Assembly (NCBI RefSeq): GCF_007004625.1
Contig: NZ_VIFV01000011.1
Span: forward strand, 39,008-103,007
Source of the DNA: Planococcus salinarum
Lineage (GTDB): Bacteria; Bacillota; Bacilli; Bacillales_A; Planococcaceae
DNA: 64,000 bases
Reading direction: 5' to 3'
A program made the position numbers and the translations under genes. The notes beneath the pieces were generated by a model, which worked only from the letters and a program-made list of their open reading frames with translations, was not told the origin of the DNA and ran no database searches. Below are positions 54,726 through 63,977 of this stretch, in pieces (the stretch's first letter is position 1; the number at the start of each line of letters is the position of its first letter).

Positions 54726-56615
54726 GTGAAAAAGCCTAGAAAATTAAAAATATATATACGAAAAGTGAAGATGAAATTGCTTCAAGGATGGTTCAACTTA
54801 GAAGGGAAGTACAAGTATCCATTTCTCTTTTACCTAAATAGGTTTACAACTTTTATCGAACTGATTATTGTAATCCTTTTTCTTTTAGGAATAATAAGTA
54901 TGCAATTAAATATGATTCCAAAAGTACTTCTAGACGCAGTTTCAGAATATTTACCTTTGATTCCCGTGGACTTAAACAGACAATTAATATTTTCTCAAAT
55001 CAGCTTAACCTTCATTATACTTTCAATATTTTCATTGATTGTTAATTTGAAAAAGGAGAAAATATTTGGTACATCAATATATAAAATAACCTTTGCTAAG
55101 TCTATTTTGGGTAATATCATATTTGCTGGTTTCATGATTTTTATCTTTCTATTTCTCAATATATTTATATTCGTCGGGAACAATGATTCTCTTAGAGTGT
55201 TCCCCTTATTTCTGGCCACATTGCTATTATTCACTTATTTGATACTGAAAATTGTAGTATTTACAAATAGCGAACAACTTAGCATTAATAAAATTGTAAG
55301 TATATACCACTGGGAAAATCGAAAAGCCATAATTAAAATTAAAAAGAAACCTTTTAGTAGATTTAAATCTATAACTCAATATTTATATTATTTAAGAGAA
55401 GATACCTTTGAAAAAATACTTAAAAAAGATATAGAATACCGACGGAATTTTTATGTTTTAGAAAGATTATCTAATTTATCTTTAGTTAATTACAAATTGA
55501 AGGTTCAAGAAAGTTACACAGAAATAGCTGCTACACACGATACAATTAATATTTGGAGTGAATGTATAGAAGAGTTAATCAAGAATGAAATATATTCAGA
55601 AGCAATTTCACAATATAATGAAATGATAAATCTATTCATCCGAAACGAAGCGTATATTTCATCTAATCGAATAAACAATATACTGGGTAGTTTATTTAAC
55701 AGTTTATCGTCTTCAAAAAGCAGAATAATATTTGAACAGAACAAGAACGGATTAGAAACCGCAATTGATCTAACGATGCAGTATTCATATTACATCTCAA
55801 ATAATGATCTTTCTTATAGTCGATTGGGACAGTTAGGCAGACAGTTTTACCTTAAACCCATGTACGGAGATTTTTTGATGGATTATTATAATTTAATAAA
55901 TAAAAGATTAGATTTAACAGAGTCAGAAGAAACCAGAGAAGTTGGCAACTTTTTTGAATCATTAAGGATGATGGAATGGAAATTATCAGATCCACTTTCT
56001 TATGATTTAGAGACAAAGCACAATGTTTTTTTTACAGATATAGAAAGGAGAAAATACGACAGTGATTTACACCTGATGGGTTTACCACTCAGCAATTTAA
56101 TGATGCTATTGATAGAAGATAATAAAAAAGGGAGATTGGTTTCTCTCCTTAAATTCTTCAATAATGGGTCAACGTATTATGCATGTTTAATTGTAGCAAT
56201 AAAATTAAGTAGCCTATATTTTGATATTGAAAATACAATAAAGACTAAAAGTGATAAAGAGCTTATAATTCAATATCTTAGTTTGATTTTAATAAAGCTC
56301 ACTGAATGGGAAGATTATAAGATTAAGAAAAATTGTAATCTAATTAAAGAGATGATTGAAGATAATAATAGCAAAGTATATTCAACGCCATATTTATCTA
56401 ATAATGAAGCTGGTTATTTGAGAATCGTAAAGCAAGCTATAATGATCAAGAAGAAGAATATTGATTATAATAAAATTCATTTTTCAAATGTCCAGTTAGA
56501 AGAATTAATGAAGATGTTTAAGAATGTCAATGAGATGACAATCAGCAATCTCCAACGTGAAGAGAGTGAGAAGTTTAAAAATAAATATGGAATAATGAGC
56601 TTTCTTAATAATTAA
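54726..56615 (+). CDS. 629-residue membrane protein of unknown function (copy 1)
   Basis: GTG start at 54726, 9 bp behind AGGAGG. The ATG two bases earlier reads ATG-TGA and cannot be used, so GTG is the start. Basic N-terminus, then four predicted membrane helices (about 38-60, 83-105, 125-148, 155-178). The remaining ~440 residues are helical and cytoplasmic, rich in Asn, Ile, Lys and Leu, with no motif that I recognise (no nuclease, ATPase or TIR signature). Very AT-rich. Alone between terminators. The layout of an N-terminal membrane anchor and a large helical effector-like domain in an accessory segment leaves phage defence or sensing possible, but nothing proves it. Confidence 0.75.
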   Translation: MKKPRKLKIYIRKVKMKLLQGWFNLEGKYKYPFLFYLNRFTTFIELIIVILFLLGIISMQLNMIPKVLLDAVSEYLPLIPVDLNRQLIFSQISLTFIILSIFSLIVNLKKEKIFGTSIYKITFAKSILGNIIFAGFMIFIFLFLNIFIFVGNNDSLRVFPLFLATLLLFTYLILKIVVFTNSEQLSINKIVSIYHWENRKAIIKIKKKPFSRFKSITQYLYYLREDTFEKILKKDIEYRRNFYVLERLSNLSLVNYKLKVQESYTEIAATHDTINIWSECIEELIKNEIYSEAISQYNEMINLFIRNEAYISSNRINNILGSLFNSLSSSKSRIIFEQNKNGLETAIDLTMQYSYYISNNDLSYSRLGQLGRQFYLKPMYGDFLMDYYNLINKRLDLTESEETREVGNFFESLRMMEWKLSDPLSYDLETKHNVFFTDIERRKYDSDLHLMGLPLSNLMMLLIEDNKKGRLVSLLKFFNNGSTYYACLIVAIKLSSLYFDIENTIKTKSDKELIIQYLSLILIKLTEWEDYKIKKNCNLIKEMIEDNNSKVYSTPYLSNNEAGYLRIVKQAIMIKKKNIDYNKIHFSNVQLEELMKMFKNVNEMTISNLQREESEKFKNKYGIMSFLNN

Positions 56616-56631
56616 GGAACTAATTTTTTCT

Positions 56632-56657
56632 AAAGAGCTTTTTTAAAAGCTCTTTTT
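56632..56657 (+). terminator. Terminator after the 629-residue gene (copy 1)
   Basis: AAAGAGCTTTT/AAAAGCTCTTT stem with T-rich end. Confidence 0.82.
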
Positions 56658-56773
56658 CTTTTGGAAATATTTTCGAAAGAATACTGCGCTTCCAAATGGC
56701 AAGTTGTCATTTTCTTTGTGGTTTTTTTCGTTTTTCTCGAATGAAATCCTTCAAAATCTATGGAGGTGTAGGC

Positions 56774-57141
56774 ATGAAAAAAAGTTAAGCAATGTAAAAT
56801 TTTCATTAGTTTCCTTCTTGGCAATGGCTGCCTTCGCAGCAACCGCGTCAAGTGCATCCACTAGTGTTTCAGACGCGCTATCAAATGTAGGAATCAAAGA
56901 CACAGGAGGTACATCCGGTCTGTTTGATGATTGGCAGAACGTAATATACCTAGTAATTGGCATTGGCGGTTTCCGGGGTGTGTTGTGGTTAGTCATAGGC
57001 GCAATGCTACTTACAGGAAGCGGCGGAAATCCACAGAAACGCGGAACAGGAATGGCTGCTCTGTTTTCAGCAGTTGTTGGTCTTTTCGTTGTATATAAAG
57101 CTTACGACATTGCAAGCTGGGCTACAGGCGTCGGCGGCTAA
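56774..57141 (+). pseudogene. T4SS pilin-like (TrbC/VirB2-type) gene, frameshifted at A-run (copy 1)
   Basis: GGAGGTG lies 7 bp before the ATG at 56774, but ATG-A7-GTTAAG stops after four codons. With one more A the reading becomes MKKKLSNVKFSLVSF, a good signal peptide, and joins the long frame ending at 57141. The mature part has two hydrophobic helices around GSGGNPQKRGTGM, the loop typical of VirB2/TrbC-type pilins and Gram-positive relatives. No other conjugation gene is in the window. Either inactivated, expressed by slippage on the A-run, or a base-call error. Confidence 0.7.
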
Positions 57142-57429
57142 TACAGTCATAGCCTTATTCATGAAGAACACCTTCAAAAATATTCTAATAGTAATACACA
57201 AGGGAGAAAGCCGTGCTGATCAGCAATGCTTTATCCTTTTGTCTGTTTATGTGTACTTTTACGAACGCTATTAGAGAGTTCCAATAAATCTATAAATGAA
57301 GGAGATTACAATATATATGAAGAATTAAGCAGAATAGGAATTTCATTTCCAAAATTCACACTTTAGTTTGATATAAACACTTTGAATAAGAAGTTTTTAA
57401 TTTGAAGCACACAAATTTGGGGTGTAAGT
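57142..57429. other. Gap with degenerate ORF and repeat motif (copy 1)
   Basis: TTTACGAACG at 57258 in the context GTGTACTTTTACGAACG, identical over 17 bp to 53113-53129. A 46-codon ORF (57226-57366, C-terminus YEELSRIGISFPKFTL) has no convincing RBS and could be a gene remnant. Nothing else seen. Confidence 0.5.
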
Positions 57430-57648
57430 ATGTCGGTTGGATTTGCTTTATTGCTGGTTAGTATTCCAATACTGGTAATTGGTTGCTTTGTTCTACGTAA
57501 AGAAAAATTCTTATATACCGATGAATTTAAAGTTTACAAAGATTTTTCTATTTTTTCACCAATAGTCACTTTCTGGTTATGGAAATTGCTATTGCTGACT
57601 TTAGGAATTGGTTTAACCCTGCTTGGCATTCTTGCTTTTTTTCAATAA
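57430..57648 (+). CDS. 72-residue membrane protein (copy 1)
   Basis: Two hydrophobic helices (about 3-21 and 46-70) joined by a charged loop (RKEKFLYTDEFKVYKDF). GGGGTGTAAGT upstream. No recognised family. Possibly paired with the pilin-like gene upstream. Confidence 0.6.
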   Translation: MSVGFALLLVSIPILVIGCFVLRKEKFLYTDEFKVYKDFSIFSPIVTFWLWKLLLLTLGIGLTLLGILAFFQ

Positions 57649-57748
57649 GGCGTTATATCTCTACTTCGTATCACTGCTGTTGTATTAATTGATTTTGAAG
57701 ATTAGGAATTCATAAAACATTCGAAAACTGGCAAAAACCAAAAGAAAA

Positions 57749-57763
57749 AGTCCTTTATAATGG
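57749..57763 (+). mobile_element. Remnant of the IS-like leader at the duplication junction
   Basis: AGTCCTTTATAATGG, identical to 63917-63931, where it pairs with 63958-63972 in front of the transposase-like ORF. Here it is cut off from that ORF by the junction. Confidence 0.6.
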
Positions 57764-57818
57764 CCTGACAGTTTTTGCATTCCTGTTGAACAAGAAGCCA
57801 GATGCGATCAGTGAATAA
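57764..57818 (+). pseudogene. 3' fragment of the MFS gene
   Basis: The last 55 bp of the transporter gene (equal to 51596-51650), giving only the tail AFLLNKKPDAISE and the stop. Created by the duplication; carries no start. Confidence 0.92.
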
Positions 57819-57853
57819 ATCGATTTCATGCAAAGTTAGTAGGGGGAAAGTTT

Positions 57854-58606
57854 ATGAAAGCAAAATACAGTACGGTGATTTTTGATATCGCCGACACCTT
57901 AATGGATTTTTCGGTGTCGGAACATGCAGCATTACATAATACATTCATGGAGTATGAAATGCCGAGCGGTTTTTTGGATATGCACGATAGTTACCGGGCA
58001 ATCAGCAAAATCCTGTGGAAGGATCTGGAGCAGGGGAAGATGGGCTTGAGGGAACTTGGCGTTGAACGTTTCCGCAGGCTGTTTCTGGAACACGACTCGG
58101 CAAAAGACCCGTTTGCATTCAGTGCCAGCTACCTCGATTATCTGGGTAAAGAAAGCCATTTGATGGCTGGAGCTCTGGAAGTTCTGGAGGGGTTGACGGA
58201 TAGCCGGCTCGTTATCATGACGAACGGTTTCGGGGATGTGCAAAAAGCGCGCCTCAAAAATTCGCCGATAGCCGGTCATTTTGAAGAAATCATCATCTCC
58301 GAAGAAGCGGGTTTCCAAAAACCTGATCCCGGAATATTCGATTACGCTTTTTCAAAAATCGGAATCCCGGCAAAAGAACATGCAATCATCGTTGGCGATT
58401 CGCTGACTTCTGATATTCAGGGCGGCATTAATTTCGGCATCGATACCGTTTGGTTTAATCCAACGGACAAAGCGAATGACACCGGTATCCAGCCGACTTA
58501 TGAAATACAGGATCTCCTCGAAGTCATCGACATTGTCAAAGGGGATTTTATCCACAGGAAGGGGACGCGGAATGATTATACGAGAAGCGATACCAGCCGA
58601 TGCTGA
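57854..58606 (+). CDS. HAD hydrolase with DxAxT motif (copy 2)
   Basis: Identical protein to the gene at 51686, with the same DIADT motif I. It keeps its own RBS but now lies behind the MFS tail and IS-leader remnant, so its upstream transcription differs from copy 1. Confidence 0.82.
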   Translation: MKAKYSTVIFDIADTLMDFSVSEHAALHNTFMEYEMPSGFLDMHDSYRAISKILWKDLEQGKMGLRELGVERFRRLFLEHDSAKDPFAFSASYLDYLGKESHLMAGALEVLEGLTDSRLVIMTNGFGDVQKARLKNSPIAGHFEEIIISEEAGFQKPDPGIFDYAFSKIGIPAKEHAIIVGDSLTSDIQGGINFGIDTVWFNPTDKANDTGIQPTYEIQDLLEVIDIVKGDFIHRKGTRNDYTRSDTSRC

Positions 58607-59072
58607 ACAATTGACGGGATTAATAGCGGAGGCTGAAAGTTCGGGTTTTATGATGTTCGACCCAGGCGAGCGAAAAATAACCGCTGAACAAATGGCGAAG
58701 CGCATCAGTTCTATGGAAGAAGATGAGTCTTCTGCGATTCTGCTTGCGGAATCGGCAGGTGTGCTGGCAGGTTATCTGTTTGCCATCGGAAACTCGCTGC
58801 AGCGCACGAGCCACATCATTTACGTCGCGATTGGCATCTGTGAAAAGAACCGCGGACAAGGTGTGGGTACGAAATTATTCACACAACTCGATCAATGGGC
58901 AAAAGAGCGGAATGTCCGCCGGATAGAATTGACGGTCATGATGAAGAACCGGGCAGGCCTCGCACTTTATCAAAAGATGGGATATAAGATAGAAGGAATT
59001 AAAAAGAATTCGTTGCTGGTGGACCGGGAATACATAGATGAATATTATATGGCGAAGGTGAATCGTTCGTAA
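58572..59072 (+). CDS. GNAT family acetyltransferase (copy 2)
   Basis: Identical to the gene at 52404, again overlapping the HAD gene and ending in the CGTTCGTAAA motif. Confidence 0.88.
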   Translation: MIIREAIPADAEQLTGLIAEAESSGFMMFDPGERKITAEQMAKRISSMEEDESSAILLAESAGVLAGYLFAIGNSLQRTSHIIYVAIGICEKNRGQGVGTKLFTQLDQWAKERNVRRIELTVMMKNRAGLALYQKMGYKIEGIKKNSLLVDREYIDEYYMAKVNRS

Positions 59073-59445
59073 ATTTATGCAAGAAGGACAAAACTTGGAG
59101 AGAGAATGGAGTCATTTTTTAAAGCCGGCAGAATCGGATTAATACTGAACAAGCGAACTGACAAGTTTCTTATCGTTCGTAAATGTTCCAAAGATTAAAT
59201 GGACGTTCGTAAAGTGTTTTGACACATTTACGAACGCTTTTTTTTATGGGTATATAGGGGTTTTTGGAGCGTTCGTAAAGGTGTACTTTTACGAACGGTG
59301 ATTCATGGCCAGAACCGCCATGGAAAGTTGAGGAACTTTTTTTCTCCTAAAATGTCTTTATAAATTAATGTATTGTGTTAAATTGCGACTTGATGCAGTT
59401 ATTTTTATCGAAAACATTTTATTTAAAAAGAAGGGGGGAGAAAAT
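59073..59445. repeat. Gap with CGTTCGTAAA motif family (copy 2)
   Basis: Same motif copies as in 52905-53277, shifted by 6,168; terminator at 59204-59245. Confidence 0.8.
59204..59245 (+). terminator. Terminator built from the repeat motif (copy 2)
   Basis: Same hairpin and T-run as 53036-53077. Confidence 0.8.
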
Positions 59446-59799
59446 ATGAATACTTTGACTTCTATTTTATTATTATTACTTTTGTTAATAATCTTGAGTG
59501 CAATTATCCTTGGTATAAACTTTCAGTATAAAAGCAGAGAAAATTTCAGAAGATTAACTTGGGGACTAATAATTGCCTTAAGTTTGCAGATATCAGTAGG
59601 TCTTTTATTTTTTACAGATGTACTGGCAAATTTACCTTTGGCTTTCTTTGATATTTTGTGGTGGTCTACAGTTTTAATTGGTTTGGTTTTTGGAGTTATG
59701 GACTTCAAGAAAAACAGTACTATGGCTTTAATAGCAATAGTACTGAGTATTGGGCTAGCGATAATTGGTATCCTTAGTCTGCTTGTCGGTTCGATGTAA
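59446..59799 (+). CDS. Small four-helix membrane protein (copy 2)
   Basis: Identical to the gene at 53278. Confidence 0.7.
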   Translation: MNTLTSILLLLLLLIILSAIILGINFQYKSRENFRRLTWGLIIALSLQISVGLLFFTDVLANLPLAFFDILWWSTVLIGLVFGVMDFKKNSTMALIAIVLSIGLAIIGILSLLVGSM

Positions 59800-59898
59800 T
59801 AAAAATAATCGAAATTGCTATAGAATAAAACTCGTCTAACGCAACTAAAGTTGATTCATTTCAGTTAAAATCTATGGGGGAAATCAGAGGAGGAAACG

Positions 59899-60567
59899 AT
59901 GAAATCATTTATTTTCGATATGGATGGCACACTTTTTCAAACCGATAGGATCTTAGAAATAGCTCTTGACGATACATTTGATCGTTTAAGAACTTTAAAT
60001 CTTTGGGATTCCGGTACGCCAATTGCAAAATACCGAGAAATAATGGGTGTTCCATTGCCAAAAGTCTGGAAGGAGTTACTACCGAACCATTCATTTGAAA
60101 TTCGTGAGGAAGCAAACGACTATTTTCATGAAAGATTAATTCAGAACATTGAAAATGGAAACGGAGCATTATATCCGAATGTCGAGGAAGTATTCATGCA
60201 CTTGAAAAAGGAAGGACATGCCATCTATATTGCAAGCAATGGATTAACAGCTTACCTGTCTGCAATAGTGGCATTCTATAAACTGGATCGATGGGTTACA
60301 GAGACATTCAGTATTCAGCAGGTTTCCTCATTAGATAAAGGAGTATTGGTTGGAAAGATAATTCAAAAGTATGGAATCGAAAATGGGGCGGTTATCGGCG
60401 ACCGATTATCTGATATCAATGCAGCAAAGATGAATAAGTTAACGGCTGTCGGCTGCAGATTCGATTTCGCCCAGGAAGAGGAATTGGCTCAAGCAGATTT
60501 TGTGATTGAAGATTTGTCTGAAATAATTCCTTTATCGGCGAAATTGAATAATATCCAATTAAGTTAA
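59899..60567 (+). CDS. HAD phosphatase, Gph/PgmB-like (copy 2)
   Basis: Identical to the gene at 53731, with all HAD motifs intact. Confidence 0.88.
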   Translation: MKSFIFDMDGTLFQTDRILEIALDDTFDRLRTLNLWDSGTPIAKYREIMGVPLPKVWKELLPNHSFEIREEANDYFHERLIQNIENGNGALYPNVEEVFMHLKKEGHAIYIASNGLTAYLSAIVAFYKLDRWVTETFSIQQVSSLDKGVLVGKIIQKYGIENGAVIGDRLSDINAAKMNKLTAVGCRFDFAQEEELAQADFVIEDLSEIIPLSAKLNNIQLS

Positions 60568-60893
60568 CATTTATGGATAACAAATCTGTATAAATAGACT
60601 TCACTTTAATAAATCGTTCGTATGTTTTTAGTACGGAGTTTACATATCATCAAATTATCGGATGTTCCATAGTAAGAGCATGTATTTGTTAAAGTAACTG
60701 TTCTTTTTAAACAACTTTATTATCAACAAACAAAAAAGTTCGATTTGTCTACAAAGACTAATCGAACTTTTTCTATTTGTTGTGAAGTTCTAACACTAAC
60801 AAGTCAATCAATTTAAAGTTTTATTTAATGTTAAACTTAAAGTGAATAAAATATAGAGTTTTATATAAATGTACGCTTAGGAGGAAAAATAAT
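60568..60893. other. AT-rich gap with terminator (copy 2)
   Basis: Same as 54400-54725; terminator hairpin at 60733-60772. Confidence 0.65.
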
Positions 60894-62783
60894 GTGAAAA
60901 AGCCTAGAAAATTAAAAATATATATACGAAAAGTGAAGATGAAATTGCTTCAAGGATGGTTCAACTTAGAAGGGAAGTACAAGTATCCATTTCTCTTTTA
61001 CCTAAATAGGTTTACAACTTTTATCGAACTGATTATTGTAATCCTTTTTCTTTTAGGAATAATAAGTATGCAATTAAATATGATTCCAAAAGTACTTCTA
61101 GACGCAGTTTCAGAATATTTACCTTTGATTCCCGTGGACTTAAACAGACAATTAATATTTTCTCAAATCAGCTTAACCTTCATTATACTTTCAATATTTT
61201 CATTGATTGTTAATTTGAAAAAGGAGAAAATATTTGGTACATCAATATATAAAATAACCTTTGCTAAGTCTATTTTGGGTAATATCATATTTGCTGGTTT
61301 CATGATTTTTATCTTTCTATTTCTCAATATATTTATATTCGTCGGGAACAATGATTCTCTTAGAGTGTTCCCCTTATTTCTGGCCACATTGCTATTATTC
61401 ACTTATTTGATACTGAAAATTGTAGTATTTACAAATAGCGAACAACTTAGCATTAATAAAATTGTAAGTATATACCACTGGGAAAATCGAAAAGCCATAA
61501 TTAAAATTAAAAAGAAACCTTTTAGTAGATTTAAATCTATAACTCAATATTTATATTATTTAAGAGAAGATACCTTTGAAAAAATACTTAAAAAAGATAT
61601 AGAATACCGACGGAATTTTTATGTTTTAGAAAGATTATCTAATTTATCTTTAGTTAATTACAAATTGAAGGTTCAAGAAAGTTACACAGAAATAGCTGCT
61701 ACACACGATACAATTAATATTTGGAGTGAATGTATAGAAGAGTTAATCAAGAATGAAATATATTCAGAAGCAATTTCACAATATAATGAAATGATAAATC
61801 TATTCATCCGAAACGAAGCGTATATTTCATCTAATCGAATAAACAATATACTGGGTAGTTTATTTAACAGTTTATCGTCTTCAAAAAGCAGAATAATATT
61901 TGAACAGAACAAGAACGGATTAGAAACCGCAATTGATCTAACGATGCAGTATTCATATTACATCTCAAATAATGATCTTTCTTATAGTCGATTGGGACAG
62001 TTAGGCAGACAGTTTTACCTTAAACCCATGTACGGAGATTTTTTGATGGATTATTATAATTTAATAAATAAAAGATTAGATTTAACAGAGTCAGAAGAAA
62101 CCAGAGAAGTTGGCAACTTTTTTGAATCATTAAGGATGATGGAATGGAAATTATCAGATCCACTTTCTTATGATTTAGAGACAAAGCACAATGTTTTTTT
62201 TACAGATATAGAAAGGAGAAAATACGACAGTGATTTACACCTGATGGGTTTACCACTCAGCAATTTAATGATGCTATTGATAGAAGATAATAAAAAAGGG
62301 AGATTGGTTTCTCTCCTTAAATTCTTCAATAATGGGTCAACGTATTATGCATGTTTAATTGTAGCAATAAAATTAAGTAGCCTATATTTTGATATTGAAA
62401 ATACAATAAAGACTAAAAGTGATAAAGAGCTTATAATTCAATATCTTAGTTTGATTTTAATAAAGCTCACTGAATGGGAAGATTATAAGATTAAGAAAAA
62501 TTGTAATCTAATTAAAGAGATGATTGAAGATAATAATAGCAAAGTATATTCAACGCCATATTTATCTAATAATGAAGCTGGTTATTTGAGAATCGTAAAG
62601 CAAGCTATAATGATCAAGAAGAAGAATATTGATTATAATAAAATTCATTTTTCAAATGTCCAGTTAGAAGAATTAATGAAGATGTTTAAGAATGTCAATG
62701 AGATGACAATCAGCAATCTCCAACGTGAAGAGAGTGAGAAGTTTAAAAATAAATATGGAATAATGAGCTTTCTTAATAATTAA
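60894..62783 (+). CDS. 629-residue membrane protein of unknown function (copy 2)
   Basis: Identical to the gene at 54726, including the ATG-TGA next to the GTG start. Confidence 0.75.
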   Translation: MKKPRKLKIYIRKVKMKLLQGWFNLEGKYKYPFLFYLNRFTTFIELIIVILFLLGIISMQLNMIPKVLLDAVSEYLPLIPVDLNRQLIFSQISLTFIILSIFSLIVNLKKEKIFGTSIYKITFAKSILGNIIFAGFMIFIFLFLNIFIFVGNNDSLRVFPLFLATLLLFTYLILKIVVFTNSEQLSINKIVSIYHWENRKAIIKIKKKPFSRFKSITQYLYYLREDTFEKILKKDIEYRRNFYVLERLSNLSLVNYKLKVQESYTEIAATHDTINIWSECIEELIKNEIYSEAISQYNEMINLFIRNEAYISSNRINNILGSLFNSLSSSKSRIIFEQNKNGLETAIDLTMQYSYYISNNDLSYSRLGQLGRQFYLKPMYGDFLMDYYNLINKRLDLTESEETREVGNFFESLRMMEWKLSDPLSYDLETKHNVFFTDIERRKYDSDLHLMGLPLSNLMMLLIEDNKKGRLVSLLKFFNNGSTYYACLIVAIKLSSLYFDIENTIKTKSDKELIIQYLSLILIKLTEWEDYKIKKNCNLIKEMIEDNNSKVYSTPYLSNNEAGYLRIVKQAIMIKKKNIDYNKIHFSNVQLEELMKMFKNVNEMTISNLQREESEKFKNKYGIMSFLNN

Positions 62784-62941
62784 GGAACTAATTTTTTCTA
62801 AAGAGCTTTTTTAAAAGCTCTTTTTCTTTTGGAAATATTTTCGAAAGAATACTGCGCTTCCAAATGGCAAGTTGTCATTTTCTTTGTGGTTTTTTTCGTT
62901 TTTCTCGAATGAAATCCTTCAAAATCTATGGAGGTGTAGGC

Positions 62942-63309
62942 ATGAAAAAAAGTTAAGCAATGTAAAATTTTCATTAGTTTCCTTCTTGGCAATGGCTGCC
63001 TTCGCAGCAACCGCGTCAAGTGCATCCACTAGTGTTTCAGACGCGCTATCAAATGTAGGAATCAAAGACACAGGAGGTACATCCGGTCTGTTTGATGATT
63101 GGCAGAACGTAATATACCTAGTAATTGGCATTGGCGGTTTCCGGGGTGTGTTGTGGTTAGTCATAGGCGCAATGCTACTTACAGGAAGCGGCGGAAATCC
63201 ACAGAAACGCGGAACAGGAATGGCTGCTCTGTTTTCAGCAGTTGTTGGTCTTTTCGTTGTATATAAAGCTTACGACATTGCAAGCTGGGCTACAGGCGTC
63301 GGCGGCTAA
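62942..63309 (+). pseudogene. T4SS pilin-like gene, frameshifted at A-run (copy 2)
   Basis: Identical to 56774-57141, with the same A7 run after the ATG. The same frameshift in both copies means it predates the duplication or reflects one consensus sequence used for both. Confidence 0.7.
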
Positions 63310-63597
63310 TACAGTCATAGCCTTATTCATGAAGAACACCTTCAAAAATATTCTAATAGTAATACACAAGGGAGAAAGCCGTGCTGATCAGCAATGCTTT
63401 ATCCTTTTGTCTGTTTATGTGTACTTTTACGAACGCTATTAGAGAGTTCCAATAAATCTATAAATGAAGGAGATTACAATATATATGAAGAATTAAGCAG
63501 AATAGGAATTTCATTTCCAAAATTCACACTTTAGTTTGATATAAACACTTTGAATAAGAAGTTTTTAATTTGAAGCACACAAATTTGGGGTGTAAGT

Positions 63598-63816
63598 ATG
63601 TCGGTTGGATTTGCTTTATTGCTGGTTAGTATTCCAATACTGGTAATTGGTTGCTTTGTTCTACGTAAAGAAAAATTCTTATATACCGATGAATTTAAAG
63701 TTTACAAAGATTTTTCTATTTTTTCACCAATAGTCACTTTCTGGTTATGGAAATTGCTATTGCTGACTTTAGGAATTGGTTTAACCCTGCTTGGCATTCT
63801 TGCTTTTTTTCAATAA
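63598..63816 (+). CDS. 72-residue membrane protein (copy 2)
   Basis: Identical to the gene at 57430. Confidence 0.6.
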   Translation: MSVGFALLLVSIPILVIGCFVLRKEKFLYTDEFKVYKDFSIFSPIVTFWLWKLLLLTLGIGLTLLGILAFFQ

Positions 63817-63916
63817 GGCGTTATATCTCTACTTCGTATCACTGCTGTTGTATTAATTGATTTTGAAGATTAGGAATTCATAAAACATTCGAAAACTGGC
63901 AAAAACCAAAAGAAAA

Positions 63917-63972
63917 AGTCCTTTATAATGGAAAGGTCAGGTAGTTCCTGTCCAAATCCACTAAAAAGGACT
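63917..63972 (+). promoter_or_regulatory. Hairpin in the leader of the IS-like transposase gene
   Basis: AGTCCTTTATAATGG (63917-63931) pairs with CCACTAAAAAGGACT (63958-63972) at 13 of 15 positions; a nested GGTCAGG/CCTGTCC stem lies inside. Leader hairpins of this kind guard IS transposase genes against read-through. Confidence 0.6.
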
Positions 63973-63977
63973 CACGC

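Larger units (their letters stand above)
51596..57763 (+). repeat. Tandem duplication, copy 1 (6,168 bp)
   Basis: Followed directly by copy 2 (57764-63931). I saw no difference between them by reading and by identical predicted proteins. It begins inside the MFS gene 3' end and ends at TATAATGG, the left arm of a hairpin in the IS-like leader. Confidence 0.95.
57764..63931 (+). repeat. Tandem duplication, copy 2 (6,168 bp)
   Basis: Direct repeat of 51596-57763 at a constant offset of 6,168. The right end is continuous with the IS-like element, so this copy keeps the original right flank, while copy 1 keeps the original left flank. Confidence 0.95.

Noticed and set aside
57226..57366. 46-codon ORF after the pilin-like gene
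   Set aside because: No convincing RBS and no recognised family; kept only as a note in the gap entry.
51596..63931. Composite transposon with IS copies at both ends of each unit
   Set aside because: Only one IS-like start is visible, at the right end; the left border is inside the MFS gene with no IS sequence.
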